Assembly (NCBI RefSeq): GCF_014202645.1
Contig: NZ_JACHHG010000007.1
Location: forward strand, 142,654 to 206,653
Direction: 5' to 3'
Length of the DNA: 64,000 bases
DNA from: Deinobacterium chartae
GTDB lineage: Bacteria > Deinococcota > Deinococci > Deinococcales > Deinococcaceae
The notes beneath the pieces were generated by a model. The model was not told the DNA's origin and searched no databases. It was given only the letters and a program-made list of their open reading frames with translations. The translations under genes were made by a program, and so were the position numbers. Positions within the stretch are counted from its first letter, which is position 1. Every line of letters begins with the position of its first letter. Positions 54,852-62,616 of this stretch are shown piece by piece.

Positions 54852-56057
54852 ATGTCCCGCACCATCCGATACAGCAAGTTCGAAGGCGAGCTGGATTCAC
54901 TCGAGTCCAGCGAAATCATGCAGATGATTCAAGAAGCCCTGCTGGGGTCGGGCTTCAACAACCCCTACGACCCGGACCCCGACGCCCGCCCCAGCATGGA
55001 CGACCTGTTCGACGCGATCTTGCAGGCCTTAGTCGACCGCGAGCTGGTGCCCGAAGACCTGCTCGAGGAGGCCATGAACGCCGACAAATTGCAGGACTCT
55101 CGGCTGGGGCAGGCGGTGCAGCGCATGGTAGAGCGCCTGCAGCAAGACGGCTTCATCCGCCGCGACACCGAAGAGAGCGGAGCGGGCAGCGGCGACCCGG
55201 GCGAGGCGCGCTTTCAGCTGACCGACAAGAGCATCGACTTTTTGGGTTACAAGGCCTTGCGGGACCTGATGGGCGGCCTGGGCCGCTCCTCGGGCGGCAA
55301 TCACGACACCCGCGATTACGCCTCGGGGGTGGAGGCGACCGGCGAGCTCAAGGCCTACGAGTTCGGCGACACCCTGAACCTGGATACCACCGCAACCCTG
55401 TCCAACGCGCTCTCTAAAGGCCTCGAGAACATCGCCGAGGACGACTTGGTGATCCGGCAGGCCGAATACATGTCGTCGGCGGCCACGGTGGTGATGCTCG
55501 ACTGCTCGCACTCCATGATCTTGTACGGCGAGGACCGCTTCACGCCCGCCAAGCAGGTGGCCCTGGCCCTGGCCCACCTGATCCGCACCCAGTACGCCGG
55601 GGACACCCTCAAGTTCGTGCTGTTTCACGACGGTGCCGAGGAGGTTCCGCTGGGGCGGCTCGCGCAGGTGCAGGTGGGTCCCTACCACACCAACACCGCC
55701 GGGGGCCTGCGGCTGGCGCAGCAGCTCCTGAAGCGCGAGAACAAGGACATGAAGCAGATCATCATGATCACCGACGGCAAACCGTCGGCCCTCACCCTGC
55801 CCGACGGGCGCATCTACAAGAACGCCTTCGGGCTGGACCCGTACGTGCTGGGGGCAACGCTGCGCGAGGTTGCCAACTGCCGCCGCTCGGGTATCCAGAT
55901 CAACACCTTCATGCTCGCACGCGACCCCGAACTGGTGCAGTTCGTGCGGCGCATCACCGAGATGACCAAGGGCAAGGCCTACTTCACCACGCCCTATAAC
56001 ATCGGCCAGTACGTGCTGATGGACTACGTGTCCGGCAAAACCAAAGTGGTGAACTGA
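54852..56057 (+). CDS. VWA-domain protein, partner of the MoxR-type ATPase
   Basis: The 401-residue protein has an N-terminal helical region (1-195) and a VWA domain from about residue 210. The metal-ion-dependent adhesion site is DCSHSM (D-x-S-x-S), the threonine is in HTNTAGGL, and the Asp in MITDGKP. The start at 54852 ([18 protein letters not shown]) follows GGGAGGGAGCCC. It would be the substrate adaptor of the MoxR-type ATPase, like the I/D subunits of magnesium chelatase; no tetrapyrrole genes lie nearby. Confidence 0.91.
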   Translation: MSRTIRYSKFEGELDSLESSEIMQMIQEALLGSGFNNPYDPDPDARPSMDDLFDAILQALVDRELVPEDLLEEAMNADKLQDSRLGQAVQRMVERLQQDGFIRRDTEESGAGSGDPGEARFQLTDKSIDFLGYKALRDLMGGLGRSSGGNHDTRDYASGVEATGELKAYEFGDTLNLDTTATLSNALSKGLENIAEDDLVIRQAEYMSSAATVVMLDCSHSMILYGEDRFTPAKQVALALAHLIRTQYAGDTLKFVLFHDGAEEVPLGRLAQVQVGPYHTNTAGGLRLAQQLLKRENKDMKQIIMITDGKPSALTLPDGRIYKNAFGLDPYVLGATLREVANCRRSGIQINTFMLARDPELVQFVRRITEMTKGKAYFTTPYNIGQYVLMDYVSGKTKVVN

Positions 56058-56058
56058 C

Positions 56059-56115
56059 CGTCGTCTGCGGAGCAGGACCGCCCGTATCCCAAGCGGTCCT
56101 GCTCCGCAGACGACG
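56059..56115. terminator. 23-bp perfect stem-loop after the MoxR-VWA operon
   Basis: Arms 56059-56081 and 56093-56115 are perfectly complementary over 23 bases with an 11-base loop. The stem begins two bases after the VWA stop. No T run follows, so it is either a terminator of unusual type or a 3' mRNA protection element. Confidence 0.75.
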
Positions 56116-56160
56116 GGCGCTGCCCCGTACGCGCAGGCGTCACAACGCCGGGGCAGCGCC
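56116..56160. terminator. Second inverted repeat directly after the first
   Basis: GGCGCTGCCCCG (56116-56127) and CGGGGCAGCGCC (56149-56160), a perfect 12-bp stem abutting the first stem-loop, followed by GGGCCTTTGC. It may serve the convergent minus-strand gene ending at 56218. Confidence 0.65.
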
Positions 56161-56217
56161 GGGCCTTTGCGGTTTCTCCTGTTGGAGTTTCCTCAGGCCC
56201 GCCACCGCAGGCGACGG

Positions 56218-56841
56218 TCAGTAACGCGGGCCGTGCCCGAACGGACGCGAATGACGCAGGTTCTTGTCAAAGAAACGCTCTATGTGCTCGTGCAGATCGC
56301 GCAACTCGCGCAACATGCGGTCTCCCTCGAGGCGGCCGAAGTCCCGGCGCAGGTCGTTCATACGCGGGTGCTCGAACACGCCAAAACCCCGCATGCCCGG
56401 CGTGCGGAAGACGTATTCGCGTCGCACCCAGCGGTCCCCCCAGCCGTTCAACTCGCGGGCAAGCTCGGGGTACTTGCGGACCAGGTCACGCTGCTGGTTA
56501 CGCAGGTCCTCGGTGGCCTTGCGCAGGTCGTTGCGGGCCGTCTCGGTAGCCTTTTCGGCTTCCTGACGGGCCGTGCGCGGGTCCTTGCCGGCCTCGAGAG
56601 CCGCCACCAGCGCGCGCAGGGTCTGCAGGTGCAGGTCACGGGCCTGTTCGCGCAGTTTCTCGCGCGCACCGAGCCAGTTCTGTACGGCCGCGCGGTCCTC
56701 GGACTTGACCGAGTTCTGCAAGGTCAGTTCGCGGGCGCGGCGCTGCAAGTCACGCAGCTCGCTCGAGGAATCCGTGGCGGGGGCCGTCTGGGCCAGGGCC
56801 ACGCCACCGAACAACAGGGCGGTGAGCACGAATTTACGCAT
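56218..56841 (-). CDS. Secreted coiled-coil protein of unknown function
   Basis: The 207-residue product starts MRKFVLTALLFGGVALAQ, a signal peptide; GGAGGTAAACCCG before 56841 decides the start over an upstream frame to 56931. Almost all of the mature part is charged helix with heptad character (SSELRDLQRRARELTLQNSVKSEDRAAV..., ARQEAEKATETARNDLRKATEDLRNQQRDLVRKY). The end is Arg/Phe/Gly-rich (RRDFGRLEGDRMLRELRDLHEHIERFFDKNLRHSRPFGHGPRY). No family recognised; probably periplasmic. Confidence 0.75.
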   Translation of the reverse strand: MRKFVLTALLFGGVALAQTAPATDSSSELRDLQRRARELTLQNSVKSEDRAAVQNWLGAREKLREQARDLHLQTLRALVAALEAGKDPRTARQEAEKATETARNDLRKATEDLRNQQRDLVRKYPELARELNGWGDRWVRREYVFRTPGMRGFGVFEHPRMNDLRRDFGRLEGDRMLRELRDLHEHIERFFDKNLRHSRPFGHGPRY

Positions 56842-56972
56842 CGGGTTTACCTCCACTGGCACTTTGAAGGTCCCTGCGGACCTCCAGCACTTGGATGCGG
56901 CACCCGGGCCGCAGGTTCCCGCCGGGCACATTCCCGCAGCTACCGCGCCTCGAGGCGCACCCAGAAAACGGA

Positions 56973-57004
56973 AAGCCCAGGGAGATCACCCCCTGGGCTT
57001 TTTT
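56973..57004. terminator. Intrinsic terminator near surE
   Basis: AAGCCCAGGG (56973-56982) and CCCTGGGCTT (56991-57000), then TTTT on the plus strand; on the minus strand CTTTCCGTTTT follows the stem. It lies 14 bases past the surE stop and most likely ends that transcript. Confidence 0.82.
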
Positions 57005-57013
57005 CAGGCCGTC

Positions 57014-57787
57014 TCAGACTTCGGGAAGATAACGCTCGAGGTCTTGGATATAGTCCCGGTAAGTGAGATCCAAGCGGATGGGCGTGACGCTGATGAAGCC
57101 GTCCGAGACCGCTCCGTAGTCGGTGTTCTCGCCGTACTCGGCGGTGGGCTTGCCCGCCACCCAGTAGTACTCGCGGCCGTCGGGGTCGTGGCGCTCGACC
57201 AGTTCGTCCTCGTAGTGGTGGTCAGAGAGCTCGGTGACGCGCACGCCGCGCACCTCGCCGGCCGGGATGTTGACGTTGAGGAAGGTGCGCGGGGGCAGGC
57301 CCCGGCGCAGCACCTCGAGGGCCAGCTTGGCGGCGTAGGCCGCTCCGGCCGTGAAGTCGAACTCGCCGCTGGGCACCGAGGCCTGCGAGAAGGCGATGGA
57401 CGGGATGCCCAGGTGCGTGCCCTCGATGGTGGCGGCCACCGTACCCGAGTGCGTGAGGTCGTTGCCGAGGTTGGGCCCCAAGTTGATGCCCGAGACCACC
57501 AGATCCGGGCGGCCCAGCAGGCGGGTGCCCAACACGACGCAGTCGGCGGGCGTACCGTCTACGCGATAAGCGGGGATCTCGCCGAAACCGGCAGCGGCGG
57601 TGTGCTTGAAGCGCAGCGGGCGGCGGATGGTGATGCCGTGGCCCACGGCCGACTGCTCGACGTCCGGCGCGACGACCATCACCTTGCCGAGGGGAGCGAG
57701 GGCTTGCGCCAGCGCTTTGATACCGGGTGAGAAGATTCCGTCGTCGTTGGCGACCAAAATGGTGGGTTTGTGGGTGTCCGAAGACAT
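57014..57787 (-). CDS. surE: 5'/3'-nucleotidase SurE
   Basis: The 257-residue protein has the SurE metal site ILVANDDGIFSPG (Asp15, Asp16), VVAPDVEQSAVGHGIT, DGTPADCVVLG, VVSGINLGPNLGNDLTHSGTVAATIEGTHLGIPSIAFSQ, and LNVNIPAG. It removes phosphate from nucleoside monophosphates and helps survival in stationary phase. The start at 57787 (MSSDTHKPT) has AAGGAGGCCTGC upstream; a frame to 57838 is open but lacks a site. Complete. Confidence 0.95.
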   Translation of the reverse strand: MSSDTHKPTILVANDDGIFSPGIKALAQALAPLGKVMVVAPDVEQSAVGHGITIRRPLRFKHTAAAGFGEIPAYRVDGTPADCVVLGTRLLGRPDLVVSGINLGPNLGNDLTHSGTVAATIEGTHLGIPSIAFSQASVPSGEFDFTAGAAYAAKLALEVLRRGLPPRTFLNVNIPAGEVRGVRVTELSDHHYEDELVERHDPDGREYYWVAGKPTAEYGENTDYGAVSDGFISVTPIRLDLTYRDYIQDLERYLPEV

Positions 57788-57960
57788 GCAGGCCTCCTTG
57801 ATGCCCGACTGGGCAGTCGGACGATTATAAGGCCCCACCGTCAGCGCTGGGAGCGTTCACCCGGTTGCCCAACCCCCGCGCAGTTCACGGCTGATAGCAA
57901 AATCAGGCCCAGAAACCGCAGGGCCTGACGCGTCTGTGCAGTTCTCGACTTGGCCCCGCC

Positions 57961-58106
57961 GGTTTTCAGCGTAATGCTCACGCGCCGGGGCGCGCCGGTC
58001 AGGCAGGCGCGCAACTCCCGTGCCTTCCCAGCTCGGCCCCTGGGGTTTTCAGCGTGATGCCCGCGCGCCGGAGCGCATTGGTCATGCGGGCGCGCAACTC
58101 CCGTGC
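57961..58106. repeat. Imperfect tandem duplication at the 3' end of a receiver-like gene
   Basis: Bases 57961-58023 and 58044-58106 are about 63 bases long, 83 bases apart, and match at most positions (both start GGTTTTCAGCGT and end GCAACTCCCGTGC). The second copy encodes the end of the small gene; the first copy lies mostly past its stop and would encode a related sequence in another frame. This looks like a partial gene duplication with decay. Confidence 0.8.
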
Positions 58107-58409
58107 GTCCACCTCGAGGTTCAGGGCTTCGTCGGCACCGTTGACGAGCAAGATGTCACGGTAGTCCGGGCGAAAGTCGGACAGCAGCGTCATGTAGACG
58201 ATCTGCGTGTCCTGAGTGCGCACGCTGTCGAGCGCCCGCAGCGAGTCGGCGAACGACCCCAGGGCCAGCACGGCCGAAGTCCCGGGATAGGTGAACAGTT
58301 CGGCAACCGAGCGGGCATGGCGGGGCATAGCATCGCCCTGGGCCCATAGGTCAGGGAACGCAGCGAAAGAAGGCTGACTGAACGAGGGTAGTTCAAGCAG
58401 GACAAGCAT
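57999..58409 (-). CDS. Small degenerate receiver-like protein
   Basis: The 136-residue product has GGGAGGTTT before the ATG and TATAAT in an AT-rich promoter region (58450-58455 on the minus strand). Its second half resembles the end of a response-regulator receiver domain: DILLVNGADEALNLEVDARELRARMTNALRRAG, as in GADDYLxKPFDxxELxARVxALLRR, but no acceptor Asp or Lys is in place. The last seven residues (HGSCAPA) come from reading into a duplicated copy of the 3' end, so the original C terminus may have been different. Function unknown. Confidence 0.68.
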   Translation of the reverse strand: MLVLLELPSFSQPSFAAFPDLWAQGDAMPRHARSVAELFTYPGTSAVLALGSFADSLRALDSVRTQDTQIVYMTLLSDFRPDYRDILLVNGADEALNLEVDARELRARMTNALRRAGITLKTPGAELGRHGSCAPA

Positions 58410-58580
58410 GGGATAAACCTCCCAATTAACTAGAATTCACATTTTTTTAAATTATATCGCGTTTTTTCCATAACGGATGTGTCATATGAGTCGCTTTCCT
58501 AGAATCATGATTGTAGTCTAAAGTTCTCTGCAAACGCTGTAAAGGGGGAAAAGTTCACGAATTCCCGCATCCTGTCTCGG
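58410..58580. other. AT-rich promoter region upstream of the receiver-like gene
   Basis: A 171-base gap of clearly lower G+C than its surroundings, with long T and A runs around 58441-58475. It contains the minus-strand TATAAT of the small gene. Nothing coding is seen. Confidence 0.55.
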
Positions 58581-59489
58581 TCATTCCCCTAGGTGCTCGA
58601 GCAGCAACTGCGTCACCACCAGGGGCTCGTCCCGCATCACCCAGTGACTGGCACGCGGCAAACGCACAACGCGCAGGTCCGGCACCCACGCCTCGAGGTG
58701 ATCGGCCAACTGAGGAACGAGTGCCATGTCCCTCTGTCCCCATACCAGCAGCGTGGGCGCCAGGACCACCGCTGTTTTCGTAGGCGCTGCACCGTAGCGC
58801 AGCAGCGCACGGTAGTAGTGGATCATGGCCGTGGCAGTCCCGGGCTGTTGCCACGCCCGCTGGTAGCCCTGCAGATCCTCGAGGCCATACGCACCCGGTC
58901 GCGCGCTGGCAAACGCGCGCGGACCCGCCCGGCGCAGCAGAATTTCCGGCAGCACGGGCAACTGAAAGAACAGCACGTACCACGAGCGGCACCACTGCGC
59001 AGGCATTCGCAGGGCACGACGAACAGCCGCCGGATGCGGGGCGTTGAGGATCACCAGCCGCCGCACCCGCTCCGGCCAGCGCACGGCCAGATTCCAGGCC
59101 ACAATGCCCCCCCAGTCGTGACCCACCACATCGGCCCGTCCGCCCAATGCCTGAATCAGTGCCGCCACGTCTGCGGTCAGTTCCTCGAGGCGGTAGGCTG
59201 CGACTCCTGGGGGTTTTTCCGAGCGGTGGTAGCCGCGCAGGTCGGGCACCACCACCCGCAGGCCCGCCCGCACCAGCGGCGCCACCTGGTGCTTCCAGGC
59301 CCGTCCGTCCTCGGGGAACCCGTGTAGCAGCAAAACCGGGGGATCCTGTTCACGGCCTGCCTCGAGGCAGTACAGGCGCACCCCGTTCACCACCCGGTGG
59401 CGGCGCTGGACGGCTAGGTTCTCCAGGCCGTCCGGTTCCCGCGGCCCGACGTCCGCCTGCGCTGATCCACCACGCTGTTTGGAAGACAT
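58581..59489 (-). CDS. Alpha/beta hydrolase, epoxide-hydrolase-like
   Basis: The 302-residue protein has the oxyanion motif [26 protein letters not shown], and the nucleophile elbow [11 protein letters not shown] with Asp, as in epoxide hydrolases and haloalkane dehalogenases. Cap-domain residues ([10 protein letters not shown]) and the catalytic His in [10 protein letters not shown] are present. It probably opens epoxides to diols in the cytoplasm. The ATG at 59489 is five bases after TACGCT (59495-59500), a leaderless pattern. The first 30 residues are polar and not part of the fold. Confidence 0.88.
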   Translation of the reverse strand: MSSKQRGGSAQADVGPREPDGLENLAVQRRHRVVNGVRLYCLEAGREQDPPVLLLHGFPEDGRAWKHQVAPLVRAGLRVVVPDLRGYHRSEKPPGVAAYRLEELTADVAALIQALGGRADVVGHDWGGIVAWNLAVRWPERVRRLVILNAPHPAAVRRALRMPAQWCRSWYVLFFQLPVLPEILLRRAGPRAFASARPGAYGLEDLQGYQRAWQQPGTATAMIHYYRALLRYGAAPTKTAVVLAPTLLVWGQRDMALVPQLADHLEAWVPDLRVVRLPRASHWVMRDEPLVVTQLLLEHLGE

Positions 59490-59531
59490 GGCTCAGCGTA
59501 CGCGCCGATCATGAGCTCGGGCCACCGCGTG

Positions 59532-59561
59532 GCCGTACACATTAAAGCCGTACACATTAAA
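59532..59561 (+). repeat. Tandem 15-base repeat
   Basis: GCCGTACACATTAAA occurs twice in direct contact (59532-59546 and 59547-59561), just before a terminator hairpin. Confidence 0.9.
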
Positions 59562-59565
59562 AAGG

Positions 59566-59588
59566 CCAGGGGGTAAGCCCTGGCCGCC
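59566..59588 (-). terminator. Intrinsic terminator of the DtxR-type regulator transcript
   Basis: Read on the minus strand, GGCCAGGGC and its complement CCCTGGCC form a stem with a short loop, followed by TTTTTA. It lies between the DtxR-type gene and the epoxide hydrolase and would end the former's transcript. Confidence 0.75.
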
Positions 59589-59687
59589 TCAGGAGTTTAA
59601 TGGAGTGAAGAATTGCCCTTAGTGTAGCCTCGAGAATTCGGGCCGGTGGCTCAACGGTCACAGACAAACGGGGAGCCATGTGCTTGA

Positions 59688-60401
59688 CTAACCTGGTCTG
59701 GCTTCATGAGGAGCAGAGTGCTCCTCGAGGTTGCGAACCCACACCCTCGAGGCGGCCTCGAGCCCGAGGACACGCTCGGTCGCGTCGATACGCAGGGTCA
59801 GGGTTCCGCCCAGCAGGTCCACTTCCTGCACCACGAACTCCGCACCGGGCGAAAGACCCAGTTCGGTGAGGTAGCGCAAGAAAGCCGCTTCCTGATCGGA
59901 CACCCACAGCATCCGCACGCGGTCGCCGGGCAGGCAGCCGCGCAACACGTGGCCACCGGCCTCGGGCACCGTTCCGTCCAGACGCGGAATCGGGTGACCG
60001 TGCGGGTCGTAGTGCGGGTCCCCCAACACCTGGCTGATGCGGGCCTCGAGCTCTTCGGAAATCACGTGCTCGAGGCGGTCGGCTTCGGCGTGCACCTCGT
60101 CCCAGCTGTAGCCCAACGCCTGGGTCAGGTACAGCTCGAGCAGGCGGTGGTGCCGCACGATCTCCAGAGCGACCCGTTCCCCGGTGGCGGAGAGCACTGC
60201 CCCGTAGTACGGCTTGTGGTCGACCAGGCCCAGTTCGGCCAGCTTTTTGAGCATTCCGCTCACGCTGGCAGGCGTGACCCCCAGCTCGGCGGCCAGGCTC
60301 TGGGTGCTCACCTTACCGCTGCGGCCCAGCAGGTAAATGGCTTTGAGATAGTCCTCCGCCTGTGCGCTGAGCAGCTTGCGGATCGGTTCGGAGGTCGGCA
60401 T
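59688..60401 (-). CDS. DtxR/MntR-family metal-dependent transcriptional regulator
   Basis: The 237-residue protein starts MPTSEPIRKLLSAQAEDYLKAIYLL, then has the winged helix VSTQSLAAELGVTPASVSGMLKKLAELGLVDHKPYYGAVLSATGE, and the metal-binding/dimerisation domain (RHHRLLELYLTQALGYSWDEVHAEADRLEHVISEELEARI). A C-terminal FeoA/SH3-like domain follows (GDRVRMLWVSDQEAAFLRYLTELGLSPGAEFVV). It would sense Mn2+ or Fe2+ and repress uptake genes; none is adjacent. The ATG at 60401 is six bases after TATACT, a leaderless start. Confidence 0.93.
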   Translation of the reverse strand: MPTSEPIRKLLSAQAEDYLKAIYLLGRSGKVSTQSLAAELGVTPASVSGMLKKLAELGLVDHKPYYGAVLSATGERVALEIVRHHRLLELYLTQALGYSWDEVHAEADRLEHVISEELEARISQVLGDPHYDPHGHPIPRLDGTVPEAGGHVLRGCLPGDRVRMLWVSDQEAAFLRYLTELGLSPGAEFVVQEVDLLGGTLTLRIDATERVLGLEAASRVWVRNLEEHSAPHEARPG

Positions 60402-60499
60402 GAAACCAGTATAGGACCTGGGCGCAGGGAAAAATCGGAAAAATCTCGGGAGAAAACGTTACCCGGCACTCGCCCGCGGCTTACTTTCCGGACAAGAAA

Positions 60500-60531
60500 C
60501 CGGGCGGCGGCTCCTGGAAGCTGCCGCCCGG
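60500..60531 (-). terminator. Terminator of the thioesterase-ROK kinase operon
   Basis: CCGGGCGGCGGCT (60500-60512) and AGCTGCCGCCCGG (60519-60531) form a 13-bp stem with one G-U pair. On the minus strand it is followed by TTTCTT, fitting intrinsic termination of the operon ending at 60604. Confidence 0.82.
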
Positions 60532-60603
60532 CCGGATCCGGGCAACGCGGTGCGCTCTGCGCCCTGTCCGCATCGGCGCCAGCCACTCAGCCGTGGGCCC
60601 GAC

Positions 60604-61488
60604 TTACCGGGCGGCCAGCGCGGCGCCGATCACGCCCGCGTTCACGCCGAGCACGGCCTTGCGGATCACCACCGGCGCGAAACCGGCAGCGTACTCGTCC
60701 GCCGCTGCCTGCACGTGCCGGAAGAAGTACTCGCCCACCTCGGCCACCCCGCCGCCCAGCACGAAGACTTCCGGATCAAAGCTCTTCTGCAAGTCGGCCA
60801 GGGCGATGCCGATGTAGCGCATCGCGTTTTCCACGATGGCGCGCGCCACCTTGTGGCCGTCTTGCGCCAGCTGAAACGCCTCGGCGGTCGTGACCTTGCG
60901 GCCGATGGCGTACGAGGCATCCCGGGCGATGGCCGTGCCACTCGCCAGCGCCTCGAGGCCGCCCGCCTGCCCGGCTCCGCTCACGGTCGCGCCTGGCAGC
61001 GCGATCATGTGTCCGATCTCCCCGGCGATGCCGTTCGCTCCGCGCCACACCCGGCCGTCAAAAACGATACCGCCGCCGATTCCGGTCGAGATGGTGACGT
61101 AAATTGCGGACTCCGCGTCCTGCGCCGCCCCGTACACGAACTCGCCCAGGGCCGCCGCATTCGCGTCGTTCTCCATCACCACCGGCAGTCCCAGCTTGTC
61201 TTGCAGGTAGCTCACCAGCGGCACGTGATCGAAGCCGTAGATGTTCGGCGCGAACTTCACCACGCCGTTTTTGAAGTCGAGCGGCCCCGGGACCCCCACG
61301 CCGATCCGCTGCACGCCGGGCAACTCGCGCAGCACCTCCTGCACCTGCACGGCCATCTGATCGAGGACCGACTGCCAGCCCGCCTTGGGCGTCGGCTCCA
61401 CCAGCTTGTTCACGATCCGGCCATCCAACAGTCCGGCCACCGCAATCTTGGTTCCACCCAGGTCCACACCGACCAGCGTTTGACTCAT
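60604..61488 (-). CDS. ROK-family sugar kinase (glucokinase-like) without the zinc-binding cysteines
   Basis: The 294-residue protein has the phosphate loop VGVDLGGTKIAVAGL, GVPGPLDFKNGVV, the catalytic Asp108 in VMENDANAAALGE, ISTGIGGGIVFDG, and GEIGHM with His160. ROK kinases usually have CxCGxxGCxE; here the segment is SGAGQAGGLE (170-179), so all three cysteines are replaced. The overall fit is to glucokinase. GAGGGGGACGA precedes the ATG at 61488, which overlaps the stop of the small upstream gene. Confidence 0.9.
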   Translation of the reverse strand: MSQTLVGVDLGGTKIAVAGLLDGRIVNKLVEPTPKAGWQSVLDQMAVQVQEVLRELPGVQRIGVGVPGPLDFKNGVVKFAPNIYGFDHVPLVSYLQDKLGLPVVMENDANAAALGEFVYGAAQDAESAIYVTISTGIGGGIVFDGRVWRGANGIAGEIGHMIALPGATVSGAGQAGGLEALASGTAIARDASYAIGRKVTTAEAFQLAQDGHKVARAIVENAMRYIGIALADLQKSFDPEVFVLGGGVAEVGEYFFRHVQAAADEYAAGFAPVVIRKAVLGVNAGVIGAALAAR

Positions 61489-61739
61489 TCGTCCCCCTCG
61501 AGCAGGCGACGCGCCTGCCCCTCCATGGTTTCGGGCACGTACAGGCCCACATCCCCGGGATACCCCCCGGTTTCGATCTCGATCACCGGGCTGTACTCTA
61601 CCCACTGAAACGGTGTGCGCAGCACGCTCACCACGCCGTGATCCGCCAGCAGGCGCCTCAGCGACTCCGCGATGATACGCGGAAAGTCGCCCAGATGCAC
61701 CCACACGCTCCCCTGGTACCGCTCGCGGGTACCGCTCAT
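61485..61739 (-). CDS. Small protein of unknown function, DUF2007-like
   Basis: The 84-residue product (MSGTRERYQGSVWVHLGDFPRIIAESLRRLLADHG...) ends VGLYVPETMEGQARRLLEGDE. This resembles the short two-strand/helix domain of DUF2007-type signal-transducing proteins, but the match is weak. Its ATG overlaps the thioesterase stop and its stop overlaps the ROK-kinase start, so all three are translated as one block. Function unknown. Confidence 0.72.
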   Translation of the reverse strand: MSGTRERYQGSVWVHLGDFPRIIAESLRRLLADHGVVSVLRTPFQWVEYSPVIEIETGGYPGDVGLYVPETMEGQARRLLEGDE

Positions 61740-62134
61740 GTGAGGACCGGCATCAGCAGGGCGCGCAGTTCCCCAGACAGCGGCAGGGGCCGCATGCTCG
61801 AGGGGTCCACGCACACCTGCACCGAACTGGCCTCGGCACACAGCTCGCCGTCGGCCAGCACCCGGTAGGCATAGTCAAAACTCGAGGTGCCCAGGCGGGT
61901 CACCTCGAGTTCCACCTGCACCCGCTGCCCCAGCTTGATCTCACGTCGGAAATCCACCTTGAGGCTGGCCAGCACCATGTTCAGCCGTGGCCCTCCCCGG
62001 CGCACGATCTCGCCCAGATGCGCCACCCGCGCCAGCTCGAGGTACTGGACGTAAGCGGCGTTATTGATATGACCCAGCATGTCGGTATCGCCGAAACGCA
62101 CCTGAATGTCGGTCACAAAGTGTTGCAGACTCAT
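61736..62134 (-). CDS. Hotdog-fold acyl-CoA thioesterase (4HBT family)
   Basis: The 132-residue protein has the 4HBT signature IQVRFGDTDMLGHINNAAYVQYLELARVAHL with catalytic Asp, and the central strands VLASLKVDFRREIKLGQRVQVELEV and SSFDYAYRVLADGELCAEASSVQV. It hydrolyses acyl-CoA thioesters. The ATG at 62134 is seven bases after TACACT (62142-62147), a leaderless start; the frame is open to 62230 but without signals. First gene of a three-gene operon with the small protein and the ROK kinase. Confidence 0.9.
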   Translation of the reverse strand: MSLQHFVTDIQVRFGDTDMLGHINNAAYVQYLELARVAHLGEIVRRGGPRLNMVLASLKVDFRREIKLGQRVQVELEVTRLGTSSFDYAYRVLADGELCAEASSVQVCVDPSSMRPLPLSGELRALLMPVLT

Positions 62135-62262
62135 GCCCCCCAGTGTATCGGTTTCGGATGAGGGCGCAGCGCCCGGCCGGATTCCGGCCGGGCGTGGCGA
62201 AGCGCGCGTACCGGATGAGCTACAGCTCATCTGGGTTGGAATTTTTTGCCTATACTATCCCC

Positions 62263-62604
62263 GTGCGCCGCCCCCCGGTCCTCTTGATCCTGATCAGCGT
62301 TCTCGCTGGTATCGGTATCATGCAGATGACCCTGATGATCGGCGCCACCGCCTACCGCAGCGCCCTGTGGGGGCGGCAGATCAGCGAGGTGCGCGACGAG
62401 GTGAACCGCCTGCGCCGCGACGTGCGCATCCTCGAGCAGGTACGGGCTCACGCCGATGATCCCGAGTACCTGCGCAGCCTGGCGCGCTGCCTGGGCTTCG
62501 TGGGTACCGATGAACAGGTGATCGTGGACCAAAAAGCCCCTCACCAGCCGAACCCGGCCGAGTGCCGGGCCCCCGCTCTGACCGGTGAGCCCCGCGCACC
62601 GTAA
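62263..62604 (+). CDS. FtsB/FtsL-like membrane protein with coiled coil
   Basis: The 113-residue product starts at GTG 62263, six bases after TATACT (62251-62256). It has an N-terminal membrane segment (VLLILISVLAGIGIMQMTLMIGA), then a coiled coil (ISEVRDEVNRLRRDVRILEQVRA), then a short domain (DDPEYLRSLARCLGFVGTDEQVIV). The order and size fit FtsB-like septum-formation initiators (DivIC), which bridge FtsQ and FtsL at the division site. The C-terminal tail (QKAPHQPNPAECRAPALTGEP) is disordered. Assignment is by architecture only. Confidence 0.72.
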   Translation: MRRPPVLLILISVLAGIGIMQMTLMIGATAYRSALWGRQISEVRDEVNRLRRDVRILEQVRAHADDPEYLRSLARCLGFVGTDEQVIVDQKAPHQPNPAECRAPALTGEPRAP

Positions 62605-62616
62605 TACACTGAGGCC

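Noticed and set aside
59620-59690. A possible tRNA-like sequence around GGCCGGTGGCTCAACGGTCA
   Set aside because: No complete cloverleaf, no T-loop GGTTCGAATCC-type segment and no acceptor pairing.
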